A DNA stretch of 64,000 nt from Euwallacea fornicatus (taxonomy: Eukaryota > Arthropoda > Insecta > Coleoptera > Curculionidae): assembly GCF_040115645.1 (NCBI RefSeq), contig NC_089563.1, forward strand, positions 682,001-746,000. Direction: 5' to 3'. The notes under the pieces were generated by a model that was not told the DNA's origin, made no database searches, and saw only the letters and a program-made list of their open reading frames with translations. Of the stretch, positions 11,204 to 22,500 are shown piece by piece (the first letter of the stretch is position 1; each line of letters begins with the position of its first letter). The position numbers and the translations under genes were made by a program.

Positions 11204-13075
11204 TATAATAAATCAATTCAAAAATTTATGAATTTTTAGACAGAGGCACTGGGTAGTTATTTTCTGCAGGTGCGTAAATGTTCGCAGAAATTGATTTTAC
11301 AGTCACTCCATTGAAATAGTAAATTATTCACTTAATTTTTATGTTAAATTTGATTAAGATTTCACAACAAAAAATATGTTACAAAAATGTCAAAACTTAA
11401 ATTTTTGGTTTAATGTCTTCTACAATTTGCTTTATTTTGTGACTATGCTTAATTTTATTTCTTAACTATCTGGAATATCACTTGCAATTAATGGAATACG
11501 TGCAAAGTAGATTTGTTTGCGTGTTTCCATGTTATACTTTGATTACTTCATACTTACTGTATCTATTTCTGCCAAAATTCCAAAATGTCCAAACTGAATT
11601 TTTTTATGTAGTGTGTCTTTATTATTCTTTTGATTTATTCCGTAGTTCTTCCAATATAACCTTCGTTTTCCTTCATGTGTTTGTTTATTTTTAAACTGCA
11701 TGTTTCCATTGGATTATGGTGTTGGCCTCCAGTGTATGTTAGAATGTTTTTAGATTCATGCTTCCGTAAGTATTATTTTTATTTGTTTATAATTTTGGCT
11801 AATGTTGCTTTATGTCATTTTTTCATTTATTTGTTATTTGCTAATTTGAACAGATTTAAAATTACGGTGTGTCATAAGGATTTATGAGGTTTGGGCGCAA
11901 TTTAAAAAGACATTGAAATCTCAAAAAAAAATTTTTCTTCAAAGTAGATTTATCATCAGTGAACCTGAAATTGCTCTCGTACCGTCTAGAAAATAAGATC
12001 GATATTTATGTAGATTTGATTTGCTAGGTAAGACTAGATAATAGATCGTTATGGCAGTTTCACGAGAGCGAGTTTTGGGTATTTTCAGTGTGATCTGATT
12101 GATTAGAAAAATATATTTCGAGCAAAATCGTTACATTTTTGTTCGTGCGAATTTTAAAATACATATTACACAAAAATACATGTAAAAATTACCCGTTTTC
12201 AGGATACCCGACAGTAAGGCGTTTGGAGCTCGTCTGTTTCATGCCTTCTCTATCATATTTAGTAGTTCTTCTCTATTTTATAGTAGGTTAAAAGTTTTTT
12301 ATGAAAATTAATTAAAATATTTAATCGATCCGATATAACATAATATTCCTTTTTCTAAAAGGTGTTTTAAACAGTCCAAACTTTTTTACAGCAGTGTATA
12401 TTCTTCCAGCTTTTCGCACATGCCCTAAATATTGATTTCCTCCTGATCATTATAAAATATAGGTTACTAACATTCTTTAATCTTTTCCATTCTTGTTACT
12501 AAACTTCACAATAAAATTGAAATAACAACTTGTGATTTTGATGCGAAATGCACATTTTAAAATGTTTTTGGCAAGTACTTTATTTTACTCCATTAGTAAC
12601 CAATGAAAGTATACAAAATTTGTTTTAAGTTCCATGTTTCATATTCTAGAACCCTAATGTGAATCAACTATTAAAAATTTTTCCGAAGGAATTTTTGTTG
12701 GTTTCAAGGCTCTCCTAAAATTTCTTCTTAAGCTTGGATTCATGGATACCCATATTATATTTTTATCGTCTAGTTCACGTTAACTACATTTACTTTCTAA
12801 TAAAAAATGTCTAAAATTTTGAAACTTGATTAACAAGAAAATCGTGTTTGTGTTATTCAATTGGTATAAAATAGAGTACGTGCTCTTGTGGGGTTGTTGA
12901 TCAGTTAGTTAAGTAAGCAACAAAGTATTAGTATGCCCTTATTCTACTTTACCAAATTGTTGCTTAATGGTGAATATTTCATGATCATGCAAATGACATA
13001 AAATAACGTATTTATGCCCCAATTTAGTGGTTGGTAATTGTTTTTTATCATCCTTATTTTACTATTTTCCTATAG
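11204..13075. other. ADAM intron, no feature recognised
   Basis: AT-rich, with short hydrophobic open frames at 11482-11887 that look like chance products of T-rich sequence. It ends in the polypyrimidine tract (TTTTACTATTTTCCTATAG) that serves the proline-rich tail exon. Confidence 0.6.
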
Positions 13076-15236
13076 GGCAAAGTCGCCAAGCAAATCTCGA
13101 GGATCATCATTTCCACCAGGCTCTACCAAGAAAAATGAAGCAAACCACTCCCTATTACACGAAGATTCTCCTCCAGGTCAAGGCTTCAACACCGACTTTT
13201 TCGGCAGTCATAAGGGTTTCAGCCTCACTCCCTTAAAATCAACTGATACTGAACCCGTAAGAGCAGCCCCTCCACCACCAGTAGTAGTGAAATCTTCTTC
13301 TATCACTTGGGCAACTTCCAATGACTCTGGAGCGTCAAATTATCAGAAACCACCTCCGCCTGTGCCAACTGCTTCAGTGAAGACTTTATTCAGCAAGCCT
13401 GTGCAGAAGATCAATTCTTTCAGAAACAACGCTATTAAAAGTACTACCACAAGTACTCCTTCGGCACCAGCTTTACCTCCATTGAATCCAGGGAGTACTG
13501 CCAGACCAATAATATCATCTCCAGTGCTTGAAAGCTCTACTTCGAATGCTAAAGAGTTGGTGTCGCCCCTCAAGAAAGCCCCTAATGTGGCGTTTAGACC
13601 CGCACCATTGTTGCCCAAAGAAGAGGCAAGGCCTATGTCAAATCCTGAAGTCCCGGTAGTCCATACGGTTATGGATATTAAAACTGACGTAGTCCCAAAA
13701 GTCAAAGACAAGGAGAATATAGGTACTAGCACTATAAATCGTATAGCGTCTTTTTTGAAGTCTAATGATAAGAAGGCTACAACGAACAGTGGGACATTGC
13801 CCAAATCTACTCAGGTGAAAGCCCAGAAAGTTATGGATCGGGAGACGTTGCGTACATTGAAGATTTCCGAGCCAGTTCCGCAGACACAGATTGATATTGC
13901 CATAACAGCGTTACCTGTAGATGCAGCTGCGAAGAAAGCGGTTGTGATGAGAGCACAAAGCATGCGAAATACCAAACCTAGGGAGCGTCCTAATATTCAG
14001 ACTTTCGGCTCTATGAGGCAGCCTGCGGGCTATAAACGCCCCTTGAGCATTCCATCAGGGGCGCGCCCTAAGAGCCCACCACCACCTGCTCCACCGTCCA
14101 AATCTATTGATAAAATAGATGGAAAATCTGATCAATATGACGATTGTCTCAATCAAGCTGCACCACTTGCGAGGCTAAGCGAGGAAAGTAGCCCTACTAG
14201 TGGGGATAATATTTATGCGGTAATTGATGAGGTTAGTTCACCTGAAAAGCCCAAAGCTACCGCAGAGAATAATGACGCTTTGGGGCTGTTAGGCGAAATA
14301 GTGTCGGAGATTCAAAACAGGAATTTGGAGTCGATTTATTCAAGTTCCACTTTAAATAGGAAGAAAAAGGAAGCGGAGCTGAAGAAACAAAAAGAAATTT
14401 CTCCGAGTTCTGAGTATGAAAATGCTTCATGTCTGTATAAGTCAGAGAATGAGTATAGCAATATGGGTAACGTGAAATCCAGCGCTAGTACTACCTCTAG
14501 TGGGTACATTTTGCCGTCGGCAGTAAACGTACCAGTTAAGCAAGCAGAGCGTAAGCCGCCTGAGCAGGAAGTAAAACCCTTATTGAGCTCGTTTCGCAAA
14601 GACGCTTCTACCAAACCTTTCGGAAATGCTTTAGACAGGTCAGCAGCGCTGACCAATACGAAAAAGGTCGAGACTCCCAAATCTACGATTAGTGATAGTG
14701 ATAAAACTGGTAAAACTGGTAAAATCGCCTCTGTAAATAAGATAACCCCTCCAAAAGCTGTGGCAGTCAGCAGACAAATTACCCCACCTAACCTAAAATC
14801 CAGGAAACCATCACCCACAAGGCCACTTTCGCAGTCCTCATTCAAGCCTAATAATAGGTCTGTGACCAACAGCCCAGATTTAGTGACAAGCTGCAACACT
14901 AATTCAGGAAATAAGGGTCCTGATGTTGTAAATGGGGTGGTGAAAAAACCGTCTATATCTAGTGCCAAACCTGCTATTACCAGCCAAAAGCCTTCGGTCA
15001 AAACCAGTAATAGTGTAAGGTCGGTGAGCTTTAAAAGTCCTCAAGATAAAAAGGGAAATACCGAAATTAAGCCCCCTGTAGCGAACTCTAAAGTCGTGAA
15101 AGCAAATTCTGATGTTGCAGCTGGTAAAACAGCTTCGATAGGGGTGAAACAGGCAGCTAGGTCGAATTCAAATGTTGCCTCGTTGCAGCGGAAGTTCGAG
15201 GACAAAAATAATGCAGCCCCTAAAGCCAACTCGTAA
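13076..15236 (+). CDS. Alternative last exon: proline-rich cytoplasmic tail of the ADAM gene
   Basis: A single 2161-base exon, open for 719 codons. The acceptor CCTATAG ends at 13075. The exon starts in exactly the phase left by the donor at 7086 in the juxtamembrane exon: AC plus G remakes the same Thr codon. It would replace the 190-residue read-through tail and give a protein of at least 1284 visible residues. The sequence is Ser/Pro/Lys-rich and low-complexity, with SH3-ligand-like runs (AAPPPPVVVK, KPPPPVPTAS, KSPPPPAPPSK, RKPSPTRPLS). This is typical of cytoplasmic tails of meltrin-class ADAMs, which bind SH3 adaptors (family knowledge). There is no other domain and no likely initiator, which argues against a separate gene. 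The joining itself is inferred from phase and composition. Confidence 0.8.
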
Positions 15237-17660
15237 ATCAAAAGTAGGATTTAGTTATTTATTTGAAGACTGTTATAACTAATTATTTAAGTTTTTTTTT
15301 GGTACGACTTTAGATATTCGTTAACTAAAACGAACAATTTCTGGCGATTCTATTATTCTGGTTAATAATTTCAATTAACATATATGATCTCACTAAACAT
15401 ATTTTCTTATATTGTGGTTAACTTATATTTAAAGTTATACTGAAATATTACGTTTTGTAGTGTGTAATAATAGGCATCACGAACTTACAATTTTGCATTT
15501 TACACTTTACATTTAAAATGTTACAGCTTTTTGCCATTTTTAGTTTGTCGTAAAATAATTTTGTTTTGTTTTAAAGACAATCACATGTGCTGACATTCGT
15601 TGTATTATAGGTTTAATGATAGTTCTTTTGTACATAAACCAAAGATTATTATTCTCTTAAGGCAACATATTTGTAATATATATTTATTAAAATTATCACT
15701 TTGTTTCAATTTATCGAAACACCTTGTTACTCGTAGCGGAAAGTAAATGATCCCTGAAATCTGAGTTAATTGAGAAAAGTGTTCAATTTTCAATTCACCT
15801 ATAGACGCTAGTTATGGGCTGAAGTGAGAAACGAAGATTGGAATCTATGGGTAAGTCGTATCAAACCTTAACAGTGTTAAATATACGTCGCTCAGCTCTA
15901 TCAAAAAGCCGGACATTAGGTTTGTGGTTAGCCATTTACTTTGTATGATAGCCGTTTAGACTTTCTTCGGAAATGTATCAAAGAGATATGTATATAGGTA
16001 CATATTTAAAGGTAAAAAGCATTTAATATTGGAAATTCTAATGTTTCAGTGATTCTAATTTTCTGGATATCCAATTTCATGATAGTGGGTAAAACAAGAA
16101 ACTTCTGTATTGAATTTTACTGAGCCAGAATGTACTGTTCTTAGTGAGGCATACAAAAACTCTCCGAGTATACTATAGGTAATATTATGCTAATGTTTAA
16201 AAGTAGCACCATATGTGAGTGTTCCGGGGTAAAAAATGTTGAAGTATTTTTTTAACAAAAAGTTTAGGTGGGTCTAAGCATGTTTACTTTCATGAAGTTG
16301 AGTTTAACGTTTGTTTTATAATCACTTGGGAGAGTGAGGGCATCGGATTTAAATCTACGCGATTACATGCTTTAATTGGTTAATAGGACCGACTGACCTG
16401 TGATCAGGGATTTGTAATTTTAAATAAATATAAGCTGCCAGTGCTGTTGTAACACATGCCCATCGGATATGCTGCATTGTGTGTTCACCCGGTCGCAATC
16501 TTGCCACGGTTATTTTTTGTAGTAAATAAACATACATTTTTATGAAAAATAATTTATTTCGTTTTTCAAGAAGCCTTAAATCGATACAACAAAATGTACA
16601 TTTGACAACACGTAACTCTACTGAACAACACTTATAATAACGGATGATCATTTAAAAAAAACCTCACAGTAGGTGGTGAACCGTGAACGCAAAGCCTTGA
16701 TTAATCCATTTGTTATGATCCATCTGATTGACTGATGAATTTGATCCTAGGCATGTCACTAGCATTTTAACACTTGCTTTGGGGTGTTTTTTAATGATCA
16801 CCTCTCTAGTAAGGAATTAAAAAAATTACAATCAAATCATCAGCCTTCAAAAAATAAATAAATACTAAAAATTAATATAAACATACTTATCAGTTTTAAT
16901 ACTGCAGCCGAAGTGGTTAAAAAATTTACAAAGAAATAGTTCTGAAGAAATATAAATGCATGTTGATTGAGATATCGCAAATGCCATAATTAGAAGCAGA
17001 GTAGAGGAATAGGTTCATGATAAAAATAAAGCTGTAAAAATGTATCTTTAACATTTATAAATGCATTTTTTAAAGATCTACATTATAGCAAAAATATGCC
17101 TTTTGGCTTAAGTCATAAAGTAACTACAAAAATAACTCCTACGTATTTTTTTAATTACGTATAGAAAACGCACTTTCATGCTGTTGAGAGGTTCATTACA
17201 TTGTCCACTTTTTGTCTCAATGTCATTGTCTCATCAATAATTCGGATTAGATTATTATGGTATTTACTGCTTACCATTACTGATTTCGTCAGTAGGTCAT
17301 GCGTCAACGCAAATTTATAATACACCAAATTGCTAAAGTCCACTTAGTTCAAAATAATGATGCCAATCACTGCGGAAGAATTACGAGTATATGTTGGGAA
17401 CATTATAATAAAGAATCCATTTTGAAGCAAAGAGTCAAAAAAGGGTGTAGTAGAGAGGCCTGTAAAGACCTAACTTATTGCACAGCTGATTTTGTACTAA
17501 TATTATATCATTAAGTGAAATGATGGGCTTCATTATAGTGTACAGCTGCTTGGGAACCTTTAGAAAGACAGAGACGTTTTTCCGAAAAACGTTTTGATTT
17601 TCAAAGGAAAATTGCTTGAAATGCTACAGAAGACCTAATACCACTAATATCACTATAAAT
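15237..17660. other. 3' UTR and convergent intergenic region
   Basis: Lies between the stop of the plus-strand ADAM tail and the stop of the minus-strand GPCR gene, so it holds both 3' UTRs. A variant poly(A) signal ATTAAA occurs near 15686. An AATAAA lies near 16420. Short open frames at 16355-16651 and 17299-17514 show no recognisable protein and I treat them as chance. Confidence 0.55.
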
Positions 17661-18341
17661 CTAACAATTAGTTTCCAACGGTATGGATTTCGTCGTATTA
17701 GTAATACTGCTATTATTTGTCAGTGTTTCTCCTCCAACTGAAGGCAATCCGTGTGAACTGGAAGAATGGTGATCATGATTGGTGGTACCCATACCCCCAC
17801 CTTCCCTGTTGCGAAAAACGCACCACCATCGTTTCACTGCAGATAGGACCTAAAATTCAAATAGTTAAATCAGATTTGAAGCCGATAAAGTCTAGGTGAC
17901 TTTAGGTTGATTCTAACGGTTCGTAATTCGTAGAGTTAACTAACTAACCTGCGGTTGACAACCCACGACGATAAATATGAAAACTCCTTGTAAACAATTT
18001 ATTATATCCGTGAAGTACCACAGATAATCGGGACCACCTACAAGCCATGAAATGACATCCATAATCCAGCTGACACCCATAACCACAACGAGTTTGGCAC
18101 ACACTCGTCCAAGGGCAGCCCTGAAAGGTGAGTAATAAGAAAAACATGTTAACGTTGTATAATTTATTATGTTGGTAAGTGCTAATGAGTACTAATGCGT
18201 ACCTCTCGGTTGTCGATTTGACTAGCTCTCGCTTCCACAATCCACAAGTTAACTCTCTTGCTGTTAGTCCGAAAAGCACTAAGTTGATGGCCAACAATAT
18301 GCCCATGGGCCCAAAGAAATAACCGAGTATTTCATTGTTAC
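17661..18341 (-). CDS. Methuselah-like GPCR, 3' exons (TM5 to C-terminus)
   Basis: Minus strand, in transcription order: 18341-18203, 18120-17949 and 17849-17661, joined by GT-AG introns of 82 and 99 bases in phases 2 and 0. They encode ILGYFFGPMGILLAINLVLF (TM5), then LVVVMGVSWIMDVISWLVGG (TM6), then YFTDIINCLQGVFIFIVVG (TM7). The short tail is rich in His/Ser/Thr and ends at ETNC. MGVSW and NxLQGVFIF are hallmarks of the Methuselah/Mth-like branch of class B receptors, which are surface receptors linked to stress response and lifespan in flies. The exon starts in phase 1, matching the donor of the exon at 37015-37199, 18.7 kb away. Which Mth-like paralogue this is cannot be settled here; mthl1 is one possibility. 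Confidence 0.9.
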
Positions 18342-19245
18342 CTGAAAAAATTATGTTGCAGTTACAGGGTGTCTTATGGGGTAAAAATTACACGCCAACG
18401 TAACTTAACAATAGATAGTTTTTGGGTCTTTAATTTGAAATATACAGGGTGAAAATTTGTTTTTTTCCATTGTTTGGTCAGTATAAGCTTAATACTAAAA
18501 TGTATTGTTTTACGTGCTAAAAACTTAAGACTTCAAGCCATTATGATTATAATTTAATGGCAGGCACCTACCACTTTAACAATAAACAGTTAACGTCCAT
18601 TCCTTGCAATAGATTCAAATAAAATATGAAATAATAAAATGTGAAAATGGACGTTCTTGACGTTGAATGCAATCAGAGCAACTTCGCATATGTTAACATC
18701 TGAACGTCCAATGAAAAGGTCAATAGTTTTAAGAAAGCACATGATGCGCAGTTAATAGATGCGCCTCAAGATCACAGCGAGCTTTTGTCAAATTTTTATA
18801 TCCAAGTGAGAAACTTCGTTTTCAAGTTATAGAAAGTTCCAATAGGAAAAAGAAACAATTCCGGATCGAAAGAAATGGTCAGAAATCGCTGGGAAATAAC
18901 GAATCTTGGTCCAGATGGGTATACTACTTTGCATGTTTCTGACAGTCTGGAACTGATTTTACTTTTTTTGCTGGAACACAGACCTACAGAAAGTTCAATT
19001 GCCTACGCCCGAGTAGGTCCGAGATAATTCGACTGTCCCAACGCTCGAAAACGTCCGAGACAACTCGACTGTCCCTGCCCCTCGTCCCGCGGCGCATACG
19101 CTAGAAGCGGCGAAAGCAGTGCAGCAACTTTATTCTTTTATTTGCTTCTGTGCCATCGGATGAGGTAGAGCTGAATAAGCGACCTAATTGTTTCTCGAGC
19201 GGTTTTACAGAGTGGCACTGCATATAAAAGTGTTAGTGATTAATC
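18342..19245. other. GPCR intron and upstream region of the THAP gene
   Basis: No coding exon. Isolated transposon-like ends (CAGGGTGTCTTATGGGG near 18366; CAGGGTGAAAATTTG near 18446) suggest remnants. From about 18990 the sequence is GC-richer, with two copies of a 19-bp motif, probably the THAP gene's promoter and 5' UTR. Confidence 0.5.
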
Positions 19246-19554
19246 ATGCCGGTTTATTGTTCTGTTGACAGTTGTTATACAACGCAAGGAAGTGGTTTAC
19301 CGCTTTTTCGGTGCCCAAAGGACCACGAAAGGTATGCAACTATTTACGGAGTGTCCTTTTTTTGCAGCTTCAAGGTGTGTGGAGTTTTGATTGTTTTTCA
19401 TCATTTTCTAGTCATTGGCAAAAGTATCAGGTGTTTTGCTGCTATCCCAAAAATTAGTAGGAGAGTCCGCCCAGCAGATTAAAGTCCCGCCACAGAACGT
19501 ATAAACATAGAAAGTTCACTTCGGGCGAAAGAGCCGAGATAGCTCGACTGTCCC
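19021..19554 (+). repeat. Three copies of a 19-bp motif around the THAP start
   Basis: GAGATAATTCGACTGTCCC at 19021, GAGACAACTCGACTGTCCC at 19057 and GAGATAGCTCGACTGTCCC at 19536. The first and third also share upstream sequence (AGAAAGTTCA, then CGAG), so a segment of about 55 bp seems duplicated. Two copies lie upstream of the ATG and one in intron 1. Possible binding sites or a small repeat. Confidence 0.6.
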
Positions 19555-22500
19555 TATCCCTTGACTCACACTTCCGCTGGTACCGGACAAACTTTATCAC
19601 CATGCGTATCATCATCTTGATCTCCAGCATGCTGTCGGAGTGAGCCAAATACTATACACGAGGGAATTGTGATTACGCCTGGAACCCGACTCTGTATTCT
19701 GAGGCACAGCTGCCAAATCATAATTCAAGTTATGTTATGCCATACGCAATCAACGAATACACATAGAATTACGTGAGATTGCCGCCACTGTGACAACAAT
19801 GCATTTTTTACGGACGTGAAAATTTTGGAGGGTCAGGTCCAGGTGGCCCAAAAGCTTGAGACCTCACTTAACAACTCGACTCAAAAAGTCAAATTTTTCT
19901 CGGAAAATGACGGAAAATAACCTATCAAAAAGACTGTAGTCATATACAAAAGTTCAACCACATCACCTAGACTAAGGTGGAAAAAAAACCATTGGAAAAA
20001 ATCATTGGTTGGACTGTCTTGGGTACCATAATTTTTCTTTTTGGGTACTAATAAATAGAACTGCCAGCACTTTGGAGGAATATTAAATATCTCTGCACTA
20101 AACTGCATTCAATTAGCTACTTGCGTCTAGGTCTAACATACAGCGTATATCAGAACTATGGGATCAAACTTCAAGGGGTTGTCCAGTGCGGCAATAGAAG
20201 ACATTTGAGTATGAGAACCCATGTCAGGAAATGTCTTCCTTCGACGCTAATGCCTTATAGGGCTTTAAGACAATTATGTGCCAAAAAATGCTTTTATAGT
20301 AAGTCTCATTTAAATATATTTGTACAAAATGACACTACGGTGATTGTTGAAAATGTCTTTTTTGAGCTTCATTACACATGTTTGAATGACGGACATGGTT
20401 TCTGTGGGTTTACTTAAAAATGTGATAATTGTTTTGCATGACTTCAAATGCCGCAGTGATTCGTGCAATCGAGTCTTGCTCTGCTTTTACTAGCATTTCA
20501 CAGACAAAAGACCTTATAAGTCCCCGCAGAAAGGAATATAAAGGTGTTAAATCGGGTGAGCTAGGGGGCTACGGAGCACGATCTGCCGATCAAAATACTG
20601 ATTAGGTGCGTTCAGATTCAAGTCCGACATTCTGAACAGCTACCGTAGCATTACTTTGTATAAAGAAATTAATATCAAACATATTAAAACTCGATAATAC
20701 TCATTATTTTCGTACGTGACTGTCTCAAAGCATCATAAGGTGGTAATGCGAGAAATTTCCGCAAATGGGTTCTTATATTCAAATGTCTTGTATTGTACAC
20801 TTAACGATCCCTAGAACTTTGATTCAATGGTTCCAAAACAACCTGTATATAAATAAAACTATCTTCTTTCTCTCTTATGTACATTATTTTACCCAGGACC
20901 TATATATAAACAATATAAATAAAAAAGTTGCTCAAATACACTATTTCATCATTTCAAGCCTATACTTGCCCACTTTCATAGTGGTCGCCTAGGCGATGTT
21001 TTGACATTTCGCTGAATCAGTATTTGAATTTCGCTTACTTGTCAAATTGATACATACTGAGTGACGTAGAAAAGAGAACACCTCGTAACAATGATTTTAT
21101 TTAAATAATTTTTGATATAATAAATATTTCATTCGAAAATTTTAAAAATTTAATTGTTAAAAATTAAAAAAAAATCATTTGTGGACCTCCGCGATGTTTA
21201 ATATATTCCTGCATACATCTATGCATGGATATAATGAGGTGATTGATGCCCTCTTGAGGAATCTCATTCCAGGCTAACTGGACAGCATGACACAGCGCCG
21301 CTAGGGTATGTGAAGGATGGAGTTAAATTATGCAACTTTTTACCTTCAATATCTCATACATGTCCAATCGGTGAGAGATCTGGAGATCGAGGTAATCAAA
21401 GTCGCAAATTGATTGAATTTTATTGCAAGAAACCCAGAGTCGCTCCAGCCACAAGTAGTCGGGAATTGTTTTGCTGAAAAACTAGAATAACAAGAGTTTC
21501 CAGATAAGGCACGAAATGAGGTTCCAGGACTTTTTGGATACATCGTTGGACTATCGTACTGCTTCTAATGAAAAATAAAGGTGATCTGCTACCATATGCA
21601 ATAGCAGCTCAAACCATTACCCCAACAGTTTGATAGACGAGTCTTTGCATTTTAAACTGAGGATCCCGTGTTTCACCGTCTTCTTCTTACTCTTGCCCGA
21701 CCATCATGCATACCGAAACAGAATCTGGAATTGTCACCAAAAACGATATTATCCCATTCTAAATTTCAATATATCTGTTCTCTGCATCACTGCAGTCTAT
21801 TTTGATGATGATTTGAAGTAACGGGTAACACAAAATGGAGACGGTAGGAAGTCAGTCCGAAATTTCTTATCCGGTAATAAATGATTCGAATCCCAATGGG
21901 TCTTCCATATTCAGAAATCCACTGACTCAGCGAGACGAACCTACCACTTAAGGCTATAATTCGAAGGCGGCGATTTTGGCGTTTTGTAGTTCTTCTGGAT
22001 CATTAATTACCTTTCCTTCTGCACGTTGGTTCTTCTTGAAACCATCCCTGAGAACATCTCACTATAGTGTTTACAGTACGGTTCAATCTAGTGCCGATTT
22101 CCCTAAATGACCGATCAACCTCTCGTAGACCCATAAATTCGACCTCTCTCAAACTCACTCAATTAATGAAAATTTCGCAATATTCTGTGTATAGACATAT
22201 TTGATTATACTAAAAGCACTTTTTACGCACACTATACACAAATTAATTGTATTTTACAGTCATATTGTTGATATTTTATTACAATTCTTATAGTAAACAA
22301 TACTAAAATTCCCGATAACTCTTAAATACATTGATGAATAAAGCTGAAAATTTAGTCATTTTTTATGTTCCCATGTACAAACGTGCATACCAAAAATTAT
22401 TTAAATAAAACCATTTTTACGGTGTGTTCTCTTTTCTATCTCACGCAGTATATTTTTGTTATTTAGAAAACATATCGGACGCAGGCAGCATGGTTCTTGA

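Noticed and set aside
11482..11887. Hydrophobic open frames that resemble membrane peptides
   Set aside because: The hydrophobicity follows from T-rich sequence (Phe/Leu/Tyr codons). No motif or context supports a gene.
13343..15001. Long minus-strand open frames opposite the proline-rich exon (153 and 221 codons)
   Set aside because: They mirror the low-complexity plus-strand exon. They have no splice or start context and no recognisable domain.
16355..17514. Open frames at 16355-16651 and 17299-17514
   Set aside because: No recognisable protein. They lie in the convergent 3' region with no splice partners.
19221..19229. ATATAAAAG as a TATA box for the THAP gene
   Set aside because: It lies within 25 bases of the ATG, which leaves no room for a transcription start plus a 5' UTR.
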